The notes beneath the pieces were generated by a model. The model was not told where the DNA came from. It did no database searches and saw only the letters and a list, made by a program, of their open reading frames with translations. A stretch of 64,000 bases of DNA from Streptomyces chryseus (GTDB taxonomy: Bacteria > Actinomycetota > Actinomycetes > Streptomycetales > Streptomycetaceae), in NCBI RefSeq assembly GCF_014650755.1, contig NZ_BMVO01000005.1, positions 272,829-336,828 of the forward strand, written 5' to 3'. Shown in pieces: positions 52,451 to 60,745 of this stretch. Position 1 is the first letter of the stretch, and each line of letters opens with the position of its first letter. The position numbers were made by a program, and so were the translations under genes.

Positions 52451-53260
52451 ATGGCGGGCGCCGCATTGGAAATACGGGATCTCTCGGCGGGGTACGGACC
52501 CGTGCGGGCGCTGCGACACGTGTCGCTCACGCTGCCCGAGGGGTCCGTCGTCGCCGTACTGGGCAGCAACGGAGCGGGCAAGTCCACGCTCCTGCGCGCC
52601 ATCTCCCGCACACTGTCGTTCCACGGCGGAGCGGTCACCGGGGGCACCGTCGCCTTCGACGGCCGCCCGCTGACGGGCCTGACGCCCGACCGGGTGGTGG
52701 CGGCCGGGCTGTGCCAAGTACCGGAAGGGCGGCAGGTGTTCGCCCGGATGACGGTGGCCGACAACCTGCGCGCCGGCGCCCTGGGCGCGACGGGGAACCG
52801 CGCCGCCCAGGCCGCCGCGCTGCGCCGCGTCCACGAGCTGTTCCCGGTCCTGGCCGAACGCGCCGGACAGCGCGCGGGGCTGCTCTCCGGCGGTGAGCAG
52901 CAGATGCTCGCGGTCGGCAGGGCCCTGATGGCCGGCCCGAAACTGCTGCTCCTGGACGAGCCCTCGCTCGGGCTCGCTCCGCTGATGGCCCAGCGGATCG
53001 CCGAGACGGTCACCGAGATCAACGCCCAGGGAACGGCCGTCCTGCTCGTCGAACAGAACGCCGCCATCGCCCTGCGTCTCGCCTCGCACGCGTACGTCCT
53101 CGATGTCGGCGAGGTCGTCCTGTCCGGGCCCGCCGACGAGCTGGCCGCCTCCGACGAGGTACGCCGCCGCTACCTGGGCGTCGTCGACGAGGACGCCGCC
53201 GCCGACGCCTCCGAGGCGGTGGCGGCCCACCGCACCCTCAGCGTCTGGGAGGGGAAATGA
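52451..53260 (+). CDS. Branched-chain-type ABC transporter ATP-binding protein (LivF)
   Basis: A 269-residue ATPase with Walker A GSNGAGKST, signature LSGGEQQ, Walker B KLLLLDEPSLGLAP, and Gln-loop CQVPEGRQVF. These match LivF. A C-terminal extension of about 25 residues (EDAAADASEAVAAHRTLS) is not usual. It is the first gene of a five-gene importer; the ATG is preceded by GAGGAAGGGG. Confidence 0.93.
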   Translation: MAGAALEIRDLSAGYGPVRALRHVSLTLPEGSVVAVLGSNGAGKSTLLRAISRTLSFHGGAVTGGTVAFDGRPLTGLTPDRVVAAGLCQVPEGRQVFARMTVADNLRAGALGATGNRAAQAAALRRVHELFPVLAERAGQRAGLLSGGEQQMLAVGRALMAGPKLLLLDEPSLGLAPLMAQRIAETVTEINAQGTAVLLVEQNAAIALRLASHAYVLDVGEVVLSGPADELAASDEVRRRYLGVVDEDAAADASEAVAAHRTLSVWEGK

Positions 53261-54039
53261 GCACCGAGGCCCCGGTCCTGGAGGTGCGGGACCTGACCGT
53301 GCGGTTCGCCGGCCTGACGGCACTGGACGGGATCGGCTTCACCGTACGGCCGGGAACCGTCCACGCCGTCATCGGCCCCAACGGCGCCGGCAAGTCCACC
53401 TGCTTCAACGTGCTGTCCGGCGTGTACCGGGCCACCTCCGGCAGCGTCCGCTTCGGCGGCGAGGAGCTGACCGGCCTGCCGGCCCACCGCATCGCGGACC
53501 TCGGCGTCGCCCGGACCTTCCAGAACCTCGCCCTGCCGCCCGGAGCCACGGTCGAGGACAGCCTGATGCTCGGCCGGCACCGGCTCACCCGCACCGGCTT
53601 CGTCGCGGCGGGCCTCGGGCTGCCGTCCGCCGTGCGCGAGGAGGCCCGGCACCGCGAGCGCGTGCGGGAGATCGCCGCGTTCGTGGGACTGGAGGACCAG
53701 CTGGCCCGCCCCGCCGGGACCCTCCCGTACGGGCAGCAGAAGCTCGCCGAGCTGGCCCGCGCCCTGTGCATGGAGCCGAAACTGCTGCTCCTCGACGAGC
53801 CGGTCGCCGGGATGACCGCCGGTGAGCGCCGGGCCACCGCCGCCGTCGTCGCGGGCGTACGGGACAGCCTCGGCATCTCCATCGTGCTGGTCGAGCACGA
53901 CATGGGGGTGGTGATGCGGCTGGCCGACTCCGTGACCGTCCTCGACTTCGGGCGGCTGATCGCCGACGGGACCCCCGCGTCCGTCCAGTCCGACCCCGCC
54001 GTCGTCCGCGCCTACCTGGGAGAGGAGGCCACCTCATGA
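53257..54039 (+). CDS. Branched-chain-type ABC transporter ATP-binding protein (LivG)
   Basis: A 260-residue ATPase with Walker A GPNGAGKST, LivG-type FNVLSGVYRATSG and VARTFQNLALPP, signature LPYGQQKLAELA, and Walker B KLLLLDEPVAGMT. The typical LSGGQ is replaced by LPYGQQK, as in other LivG proteins. The start overlaps livF (ATGA) and the end overlaps livH, so subunit stoichiometry is set by coupling. Confidence 0.93.
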   Translation: MSTEAPVLEVRDLTVRFAGLTALDGIGFTVRPGTVHAVIGPNGAGKSTCFNVLSGVYRATSGSVRFGGEELTGLPAHRIADLGVARTFQNLALPPGATVEDSLMLGRHRLTRTGFVAAGLGLPSAVREEARHRERVREIAAFVGLEDQLARPAGTLPYGQQKLAELARALCMEPKLLLLDEPVAGMTAGERRATAAVVAGVRDSLGISIVLVEHDMGVVMRLADSVTVLDFGRLIADGTPASVQSDPAVVRAYLGEEATS

Positions 54040-54926
54040 CCACCTTCGCCGAACTGCTCCTGAACGGGATCTCGATCGGTTCCGTCTACGCCCTCATCGC
54101 CCTCGGCTTCGTGGTGATCTTCCGCGCCACCGAGGTCGTCAACTTCGCCCACGCCTCGCTGCTCCTCGCCGGCGGCTACGTCACCGCCGTGCTGCACGAC
54201 GACATCGGCTTCTGGCTCGCGCTGCTCGCCGGGATCGGCGGCGCCGCCGCCGTCGGCGCGGGCGTCGAGTTCCTGGTGATGCGCCGCTACCGGGGATCGA
54301 ACCACAGTGTGCTGGCCATCGTGACCATCGGCGTCGACATCCTGCTCACCACCGAGCTCACGCGCCGCATCGGCACCGACGTCCTCGCCCTGGGCGACCC
54401 CTGGGGCGATTCCGTCCTGACCGTCGCGGGGGTGAGTGTCGCGCACACCCGCATCGCCGCGTTCGTCGCCGCCGGCCTGCTCATCACGGCCTTCCTGCTC
54501 GCCTTCCGCCTCACCTCCTGGGGGGTGGCGATGCGCGCCGCCGCCGAGAACTCCGAGACCGCCGCGCTGATGGGCGTACGCCTGGGCCGGGTCTCGCTCG
54601 GCGCCTGGGCGGTGGCGGGCGGCCTCGCCGCCGTCGCCGCGCTGTTCCTGACGGTCTTCCCGACGCCGGGGCTCGAACGCTCCACCTCGCTCGCCGCCAT
54701 GAAAGCGTTCCCCGCCGCGATCCTGGGCGGTCTCGACTCCACCACCGGAGCGCTCGTCGGCGGCTTCCTCGTCGGCATCACGGAGTCGCTCGCCACCGGC
54801 TACCAGGGCGACCTGACGTTCCTCGGCCGCGGCATCGGCGACCTGGCGCCGTACCTCGTGATGGTCGCCGTCCTGCTGGTCCGCCCGGCCGGCCTCTTCG
54901 GCACGAAGGAGCTGGCCCGTGTCTGA
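54036..54926 (+). CDS. Branched-chain-type ABC transporter permease (LivH)
   Basis: A 296-residue membrane protein with about eight hydrophobic segments. The motif LLNGISIGSVYALIALGFVVIF opens the family, and FRLTSWGVAMRAAAENSETAALMGV is the cytoplasmic coupling loop. Start and stop overlap neighbours. Confidence 0.94.
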   Translation: MTTFAELLLNGISIGSVYALIALGFVVIFRATEVVNFAHASLLLAGGYVTAVLHDDIGFWLALLAGIGGAAAVGAGVEFLVMRRYRGSNHSVLAIVTIGVDILLTTELTRRIGTDVLALGDPWGDSVLTVAGVSVAHTRIAAFVAAGLLITAFLLAFRLTSWGVAMRAAAENSETAALMGVRLGRVSLGAWAVAGGLAAVAALFLTVFPTPGLERSTSLAAMKAFPAAILGGLDSTTGALVGGFLVGITESLATGYQGDLTFLGRGIGDLAPYLVMVAVLLVRPAGLFGTKELARV

Positions 54927-55986
54927 TCCGATCAAGCGGCTGCGCCGCCCGGCGCTGTGGACCGCCGGGGCGGTCCTGCTCCTCGCGCTGCCCTTCTACC
55001 TCGACCGCTTCTGGCTCCAGGCCGGACTCTTCGCGATGGCCGCCGCCATCGGCGCCATCGGTCTCAACCTGCTGACCGGCTCGACCGGCCAGCTCTCCAT
55101 GGGCCACGCCTTCTTCCTCGCCGTCGGCGCGTACGGCTACTGCGTCCTCGCCGGGGACTCCACCGGTACGCTCACCGGCCTGAACCTCCCCAGCTGGCTC
55201 GCGGCCGTACTGGCCGTGGCGCTCGCCGGGGTCGCCGGCGGCCTCTTCAGCCCCATCGCCGGCCGCCTCCAGGGCGCGTACCTCGGCATCGCCACCCTCG
55301 CGCTGATCTTCATCGGCCAGCACGTGCTCTTCAACGCGCACGACCTGACCGGCGGCTTCAACGGCCGCGACGTGCCCCCGCTCAGCCTCTTCGGCGTCAC
55401 CTTCGACGAATCCGAGCTGCTGGTGGCCGCCGTGCCCTTCGGGAGCGCCGAGAAGCTCTGGTACGTCGCCCTGCTCGCCCTGGCCGGCTGCGCGCTCTTC
55501 GCCCGCGGCGTGCTGCGCGGGCGCCCCGGACGGGCCATGAACGCCATCCGCGACCACCGCATCGCCGCGGGGGTCCTGGGGGTCCCGGTGGCCCGCTACC
55601 GGGCCGGGGTGTTCGTCCTGTCCTCCATGTACGCGGGCCTGGCGGGCGTCCTGCTCGCGCTGGTCTTCCAGCGGACCGTGCCGGAGTACTTCGGCATGAT
55701 CCTGTCCCTCGAATACCTGGCCATGATCGTCATCGGCGGTCTCGGCTCGGTCGCGGGAGCGGTGGTGGGAGCCGTGTTCGTCTCCCTGCTGCCCCAGCTC
55801 CTCACCCGGTACAGCGACGCCCTGCCCCTCGTCTCCGCCCCCGGTACGGGCGGGGTCGCACCGGGCGAGGCGTCCCGGTACCTCTACGGCGCCGCCGTTG
55901 TCGCGGTGGTGCTCTTCCTGCCGGGCGGCCTGGTGCGGCCGGCCTTCCGGCGACGCAAGACAACAACCTCAGAGGAGTCACCATGA
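54919..55986 (+). CDS. Branched-chain-type ABC transporter permease (LivM)
   Basis: A 355-residue membrane protein with about nine or ten hydrophobic segments. GLNLLTGSTGQLSMGHAFFLAVGAY is the conserved first core, RPGRAMNAIRDHRIAAGVLGVPVARYR the coupling loop, and VIGGLGSVAGAVVGAVF the final core. GTG 54919 overlaps livH by 8 bases; the stop overlaps the binding-protein start by 4. Confidence 0.94.
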   Translation: MSDPIKRLRRPALWTAGAVLLLALPFYLDRFWLQAGLFAMAAAIGAIGLNLLTGSTGQLSMGHAFFLAVGAYGYCVLAGDSTGTLTGLNLPSWLAAVLAVALAGVAGGLFSPIAGRLQGAYLGIATLALIFIGQHVLFNAHDLTGGFNGRDVPPLSLFGVTFDESELLVAAVPFGSAEKLWYVALLALAGCALFARGVLRGRPGRAMNAIRDHRIAAGVLGVPVARYRAGVFVLSSMYAGLAGVLLALVFQRTVPEYFGMILSLEYLAMIVIGGLGSVAGAVVGAVFVSLLPQLLTRYSDALPLVSAPGTGGVAPGEASRYLYGAAVVAVVLFLPGGLVRPAFRRRKTTTSEESP

Positions 55987-57260
55987 CCACGCGTCATCAG
56001 GTCACCAGAACCACCGCCGCCGCCCTCGCGGCCCTGCTCGCGCTCACGGCGGCCGGATGCAGCTCCAAGGCGAAGGACAGCGGCAAGGACGGAGACAAGC
56101 CGAGCGCCGGCGGGATCAAGACCGGACAGGGCGTCACGGACAAGACGATCAAGCTCGGCGTACTGACCGACATGACCGGCGTCTACGCCTCGCTCGGCAA
56201 GAGCGTCACCCAGGCCCAGCAGCTGTACGTGAAGCAGGTCAACGCCGACGGCGGCATCTGCGGCCGGAAGGTCGAACTCGTGGTCCGCGACCACGGCTAC
56301 GACCCGCAGAAGGCCGTCTCCGGCTACACCGAGCTGTCGCCGCAGGTCCTCGGCTTCGCCCAGTTCATCGGCTCGCCCTTCGTCGCCGCCGTCAAGCAGC
56401 GCGTCGACGGCCAGGACAAGGGTCTGGTCATCCCGCAGGCGTGGTCCGCCTCCCTGCTGGGCAGCCCGTACATCCGCGTCATAGGCAACACCTACGACGT
56501 CGAGACGATCAACGCCGTCGACTTCCTCATGAAGGAGAAGGGCCTCAAGAAGGGCGACAAGCTCGGGCACGTCTACTTCGAGGGGGACTACGGCGAGAAC
56601 GCCCTGGCCGGAGCGAAGTACGCCGCCGAGGAGGCCGGCCTCACCGTCGTCGAGCAGAAGATCAAGCCGACCGACAACGACATGACGGCCCAGGTCGCCG
56701 CGCTCAAGAAGGCCGGGGTCAAGGGTGTCGTGATCAGCGCGGGACCGCGCCAGGCCGCCTCGTTCGTCGGGGTCGCGACGGCGGTCAAGCTCCAGGCGCC
56801 GATCATCGGCAACAACTCGGCGTTCTCGCCGCAGCTCCTCGCCACCCAGGCCGGCCCGGCGCTGATGAAGAACTACTACGTGGCCTCACCCACCCAGCCC
56901 ATCGGCACGGACAGCCCGGACGCCAAGAAGCTCGTCGCCGACTACAAGGCGGCGTACCCCTCGGACGCGCTCGACAACGGTGTGGTGGCCGGCTGGACGG
57001 CGGCCTCGGTCTTCGGCGAGGCGCTGAAGAAGGCGTGCACGGCGAAGGACCTCACGCGCGAGGGCGTCGACAAGGCCCTGCTGACGATCGACGCGTACGA
57101 CTCGGGCTTCGGCACCACCCACGACTTCACCGACCCGAAGGCGCCCTCCTCGCGCCAGACGGTCGTCCTGCAGCCGGACAAGAAGGTGACCGGCGGGATG
57201 AAGGTGGTCCGTGAGGCGGAGGTCTCGAAGGCGGCCGAGAGCTTCACCGTGGGCGGCTGA
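55983..57260 (+). CDS. Branched-chain-type ABC transporter substrate-binding lipoprotein
   Basis: A 425-residue lipoprotein with lipobox TAAGC (Cys26) and a Lys/Asp-rich linker. The mature type-I fold (Peripla_BP_6) reads TIKLGVLTDMTGVYASLGKS, then VELVVRDHGYDPQKAVSGY. It ends the operon and is followed by a 23-bp terminator. Most such operons place the binding protein first. Ligand may be an amino acid, amide or aromatic acid; it is not evident. Confidence 0.92.
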   Translation: MTTRHQVTRTTAAALAALLALTAAGCSSKAKDSGKDGDKPSAGGIKTGQGVTDKTIKLGVLTDMTGVYASLGKSVTQAQQLYVKQVNADGGICGRKVELVVRDHGYDPQKAVSGYTELSPQVLGFAQFIGSPFVAAVKQRVDGQDKGLVIPQAWSASLLGSPYIRVIGNTYDVETINAVDFLMKEKGLKKGDKLGHVYFEGDYGENALAGAKYAAEEAGLTVVEQKIKPTDNDMTAQVAALKKAGVKGVVISAGPRQAASFVGVATAVKLQAPIIGNNSAFSPQLLATQAGPALMKNYYVASPTQPIGTDSPDAKKLVADYKAAYPSDALDNGVVAGWTAASVFGEALKKACTAKDLTREGVDKALLTIDAYDSGFGTTHDFTDPKAPSSRQTVVLQPDKKVTGGMKVVREAEVSKAAESFTVGG

Positions 57261-57275
57261 CGGCCCGCGCGCGGC

Positions 57276-57325
57276 ACAACGGCCGAGGGCCCCGGGGAAG
57301 CGTCCCCGGGGCCCTCGGCCGTTGT
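57276..57325. terminator. Very strong bidirectional terminator
   Basis: A perfect 23-bp stem (57276-57298 with 57303-57325) closes a 4-nt AGCG loop, 16 bases after the binding-protein stop and 14 before the convergent pssA stop. It is the most stable hairpin I found in the window. Confidence 0.92.
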
Positions 57326-57338
57326 CGTGGTCGAACGG

Positions 57339-58193
57339 TTACGGCAGCTGCGCCGCTCGCGCCACCCGACGGTTGTCACGGAAGGTGTTGACCCGCCGCG
57401 CCGTGGCGAAGAGCGGGATGACCGCGCCCAGGACCACCTGGAGCGCGCAGCCGGTCGCCAGCAGGACCTGACCGCCCGGGGCGTCGAACGCCCAGGCCGC
57501 CAGCAGCCCCATGGCGCCCACGATCCAGCCGAGCATCGCCACCGCGAGGACACCGCGCGGTTTGGGGTACTCGACCCGGCTCACCATCAGCCACGCGACG
57601 CCGATGATGGCGAGCAGCGTGGGGATGAAGGGGAGCTCCAGGAGCACGATCGAGACGACCGTGAGCGCGCCGAAGGGGCTCGGCATGCCCTGGAACATGC
57701 CGTCCTTCATCGTGACGCAGGAGAATCTGGCCAGTCGCAGGACCACCGCCAACAGCACCACGATCGCCGCCAGCGCCGATACGCGCTGGTGGGCGTCGTC
57801 CGCGACCATCCCGTACACGAGCACGAAGTAGGCCGGGGCGAGCCCGAAGCTGATCAGGTCGGAGAGGTTGTCCAGCTCCGCGCCCATCGGCGAGCTGCGG
57901 AGCTTGCGCGCCACCAGCCCGTCGCACAGGTCGAAGATCGCCGCGAGGAGCATCAGGATGACGGCGGTCGCGGCGCTGTGCCGCGCCATGCCGGTCTCCT
58001 GGCTGCCCTGGAGGTGCGGGATGAGGATTCCGGTGGTGGTGAAGTACACCGCCATGAATCCGCAGGTCGCGTTGCCGAGCGTGAGGGTGTCCGCTATCGA
58101 CAGCCTCATGGACAGCGGCATGTCCTCGTCGGTGTTCTCGTCGTCGGCCTCCGGCACCCAGCCGGCCCGTGTCTCGGGATCAGTCACGGTCAA
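57339..58193 (-). CDS. pssA: CDP-diacylglycerol--serine O-phosphatidyltransferase
   Basis: A 284-residue membrane enzyme with the CDP-alcohol phosphotransferase motif: Asp91-Gly92, Ala95-Arg96, Gly104, Asp108 and Asp112 (DGLVARKL, then MGAELDNLSD). Six to eight membrane segments follow. It makes phosphatidylserine, which Psd (gene upstream) decarboxylates to phosphatidylethanolamine. TTG 58193 has GGGGGTG at good spacing; GTG 58187 is a second candidate. Either overlaps psd. Confidence 0.94.
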   Translation of the reverse strand: MTVTDPETRAGWVPEADDENTDEDMPLSMRLSIADTLTLGNATCGFMAVYFTTTGILIPHLQGSQETGMARHSAATAVILMLLAAIFDLCDGLVARKLRSSPMGAELDNLSDLISFGLAPAYFVLVYGMVADDAHQRVSALAAIVVLLAVVLRLARFSCVTMKDGMFQGMPSPFGALTVVSIVLLELPFIPTLLAIIGVAWLMVSRVEYPKPRGVLAVAMLGWIVGAMGLLAAWAFDAPGGQVLLATGCALQVVLGAVIPLFATARRVNTFRDNRRVARAAQLP

Positions 58194-58836
58194 TTCGAGT
58201 CACCCCCGCGGTGGTCGCCTGACCGACCTCGACGTCGACCTCGACACCCTCCGGGAGGTAGATGTCGACGCGCGATCCGAAGCGGATCAGGCCGATGCGC
58301 TCGCCCTGCTCGACCTTGGTGCCCTGCGGCACGTACGGGACGATGCGACGCGCGACCGCGCCGGCGATCTGCACCATCTCGATGTCACCGAGCTCGGTGT
58401 CGAAGTGCCAGACAACGCGCTCGTTGTTCTCGCTCTCCTTGTTGAACGCCGGTACGAACCCGCCGGGGATGTGCTCGACCGACGTCACCGTGCCCGCGAG
58501 GGGGGCACGGTTGACGTGGACGTTCAGCGGGCTCATGAAGATCGCGACGCGGGTACGCCCGTCCTTCCACGGCATGATGCTCTGCACCACTCCGTCGGCC
58601 GGGGAAATGACCCGGCCCTGGGTGATCTCGCGCTCGGGGTCGCGGAAGAACCACAGCATGCCCGCCGCGAGCGCGGTGGTGGGCACGGCGACAGCGGCCC
58701 AGCGGCCGGACTTGCGGGCCCGGGCCAGGCTGAGCGCCGCGGTGGCGACGGTCGGCAGAAGCCACGGCGATGCTCCGCGAGCAAGGCGTCCATTGAGGAG
58801 GCCGTCGCGTGGTGCAGAGGTTTGGCTGTGGGGCAT
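58180..58836 (-). CDS. psd: Phosphatidylserine decarboxylase proenzyme
   Basis: A 218-residue proenzyme. The self-cleavage site is Gly187-Ser188 in GLIRFGSRVDIYL; the Ser becomes the pyruvoyl cofactor. VISPADGVVQSI and the metal/His motif NVHVNRAPLAG are conserved. A single N-terminal hydrophobic segment is near 46-62. ATG 58836 is preferred over a GTG further upstream. It overlaps pssA, so phosphatidylserine synthesis and decarboxylation are co-expressed. Confidence 0.94.
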   Translation of the reverse strand: MPHSQTSAPRDGLLNGRLARGASPWLLPTVATAALSLARARKSGRWAAVAVPTTALAAGMLWFFRDPEREITQGRVISPADGVVQSIMPWKDGRTRVAIFMSPLNVHVNRAPLAGTVTSVEHIPGGFVPAFNKESENNERVVWHFDTELGDIEMVQIAGAVARRIVPYVPQGTKVEQGERIGLIRFGSRVDIYLPEGVEVDVEVGQATTAGVTRIDRD

Positions 58837-58905
58837 GGATGACCTTCGTAGCGGATGATGCCGCGCTGGCAACAGGGGGACGGCGGCTTTCCGGCGATGG
58901 TAGCG

Positions 58906-58920
58906 GTTGCGGGCCGCAAC
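58906..58920. promoter_or_regulatory. 15-bp palindrome upstream of psd
   Basis: GTTGCGGGCCGCAAC is a perfect 7-bp dyad around one central base, 70-85 bases upstream of the psd start in the 170-base gap before the acyl-CoA dehydrogenase stop. It may be an operator or a small terminator hairpin. Confidence 0.35.
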
Positions 58921-59006
58921 TGGGCAAGCCAGAAGCCGAGTCGACGGCCTGAAGCTGATAACAGGGTGTGATCTTTTTCGCGGTCATTTACCCACGAAAG
59001 GGGCAA

Positions 59007-60212
59007 TCAGCCCTGGAACCGGTACTCTTCGAGGAGTCGCCGACCAATGATCATTTTCTGGATTTCGGCGGTACCTTCACCGATGAGCAGCATCGGCGCC
59101 TCGCGGTAGAGACGCTCGATCTCGTACTCCTTCGAGAACCCGTATCCGCCATGGATACGGAAGGCGTCCTCGACGACTTCCTTGCAGTATTCGGAGGCGA
59201 GGTACTTCGCCATCCCTGCCTCCAGGTCGTTTCGTTCCCCGGAGTCCTTTTTGCGTGCTGCGTTCACCATCATCGCATGCGCGGCCTCGACCTTGGTAGC
59301 CATCTCGGCCAGCTTGAACTGAATGGCCTGATGCTGGGCGATCGGCTTTCCGAAAGTGTGACGTTGCTGGGCATATGAGACACCCAGTTCGAACGCACGC
59401 TGTGCGACGCCGCAGCCACGCGCCGCCACGTTGACGCGGCCGACCTCGACGCCGTCCATCATTTGGTAAAACCCTCGGCCGGTTGTCCCGCCGAGTACAC
59501 GATTGGCCGGAATGCGCAGTCCGTCCATGATGAGCTCGGTGGTGTCGACCCCCTTGTACCCCATCTTGTCGATCTTCCCGGGGATCGTCAGGCCGGGCCG
59601 CACCTCGCCGAAGCCCGCCTCCTTCTCCACCAGGAAGGTCGTCATCTGCTTGTGCGGGGCCGTGCCCTCGGGGAGACCCTCGTCACTGCGGCACAGGACG
59701 GCGACGAGCGTGGACGAGCCGCCGTTCGTCAGCCACATCTTCTGGCCGTTCAGGACGTACTCGTCGCCGTCCTTCACGCCCTTCGACGTGATCGCCGACA
59801 CGTCCGAGCCGAGCGCCGGCTCCGACATCGAGAACGCGCCCCGCACCTCGCCCAGCGCCATGCGCGGCAGGAACGTGTCCTTCTGCTCCTGCGTGCCGTG
59901 CTGCTTGAGCATGTACGCCACGATGAAGTGGGTGTTGATGATCCCGGAGACGCTCATCCAGCCGCGAGCTATCTCCTCGACGCACAGCGCGTATGTGAGA
60001 AGGGACTCACCCAGGCCGCCGTACTCCTCGGGGATCATCAGCCCGAAGAGCCCGAGCTCCTTGAGGCCCTCGACGATCTCCGTCGGGTACTCGTCACGGT
60101 GCTCCAGCTCCGTGGCGACCGGGATGATCTCCTTGTCGACGAAGTTCCTGACCGTGGCCAGGATTTCCTGCTGGATGTCGGTCAGACCGGCGGTCTGGGC
60201 GAGACGGGCCAT
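59007..60212 (-). CDS. mcd: Acyl-CoA dehydrogenase, probable (2S)-methylsuccinyl-CoA dehydrogenase
   Basis: A 401-residue FAD flavoprotein. MSEPALGSDVSAI and WLTNGGSSTLVAVLCRS bind substrate and flavin. The likely catalytic base is Glu379 (LIGEGTAEIQ), with GGYGFSKEYEIERLYRE upstream of it. Its position in the ethylmalonyl-CoA operon indicates methylsuccinyl-CoA to mesaconyl-CoA oxidation. It lacks the N-terminal extension of the proteobacterial Mcd (about 550 residues). It is the last gene of the operon. Confidence 0.85.
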   Translation of the reverse strand: MARLAQTAGLTDIQQEILATVRNFVDKEIIPVATELEHRDEYPTEIVEGLKELGLFGLMIPEEYGGLGESLLTYALCVEEIARGWMSVSGIINTHFIVAYMLKQHGTQEQKDTFLPRMALGEVRGAFSMSEPALGSDVSAITSKGVKDGDEYVLNGQKMWLTNGGSSTLVAVLCRSDEGLPEGTAPHKQMTTFLVEKEAGFGEVRPGLTIPGKIDKMGYKGVDTTELIMDGLRIPANRVLGGTTGRGFYQMMDGVEVGRVNVAARGCGVAQRAFELGVSYAQQRHTFGKPIAQHQAIQFKLAEMATKVEAAHAMMVNAARKKDSGERNDLEAGMAKYLASEYCKEVVEDAFRIHGGYGFSKEYEIERLYREAPMLLIGEGTAEIQKMIIGRRLLEEYRFQG

Positions 60213-60239
60213 CGCTACTTCTCCTGAACCTTGACGTAG

Positions 60240-60743
60240 TTAGTTAGACGCTGTCGGGCGGCCGGGCTGCTCGCCGCCGCGCTCCTTGATGTACGTCTCG
60301 GTCGGGACCATCACCTTGCGCCGGAAGACGCAGACGACGGTGCCGTCCTGCTTGTAGCCCTTCGTCTCGACGTAGACGATGCCCCGGTCGCTCTTGGACT
60401 TCGACGGCGTCTTGTCCAGGACGGTCGTCTCGCCGTAGATCGTGTCGCCGTGGAAGGTCGGCGCGATGTGCTTGAGCGACTCGACCTCCAGGTTGGCGAT
60501 CGCCTTCCCGGAGACGTCCGGCACCGACATGCCCAGCAGCAGCGAGTAGATGTAGTTGCCGACGACGACGTTCTTGCCGAAGTCGGTCGTCTTCTCGGCG
60601 TAGTTGCTGTCCATGTGCAGCGGGTGGTGGTTCATGGTCAGCAGACAGAAGAGGTGGTCGTCGTACTCCGTGACCGTCTTTCCGGGCCAGTGCTTGTAGA
60701 CCGCGCCGACCTCGAACTCCTCGTACGTGCGTCCGAACTGCAT
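60240..60743 (-). CDS. mch: MaoC-family mesaconyl-CoA hydratase
   Basis: A 167-residue hot-dog hydratase: YEEFEVGAVYKHWPGKTVTEYDDHLFC opens the domain, followed by MNHHPLHMDSNYAEKT, which contains the catalytic Asp/His region of MaoC proteins. It converts mesaconyl-CoA to beta-methylmalyl-CoA in the ethylmalonyl-CoA pathway. It is two bases downstream of the lyase gene. The stop is TAA. Identity is supported by the operon rather than by motifs alone. Confidence 0.9.
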   Translation of the reverse strand: MQFGRTYEEFEVGAVYKHWPGKTVTEYDDHLFCLLTMNHHPLHMDSNYAEKTTDFGKNVVVGNYIYSLLLGMSVPDVSGKAIANLEVESLKHIAPTFHGDTIYGETTVLDKTPSKSKSDRGIVYVETKGYKQDGTVVCVFRRKVMVPTETYIKERGGEQPGRPTASN

Positions 60744-60745
60744 GA

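Noticed and set aside
52270..53067. Upstream extension of the PucR-type regulator to 671 residues
   Set aside because: It would cover the divergent promoter and the antisense of livF; the extra sequence has no fold-like features.
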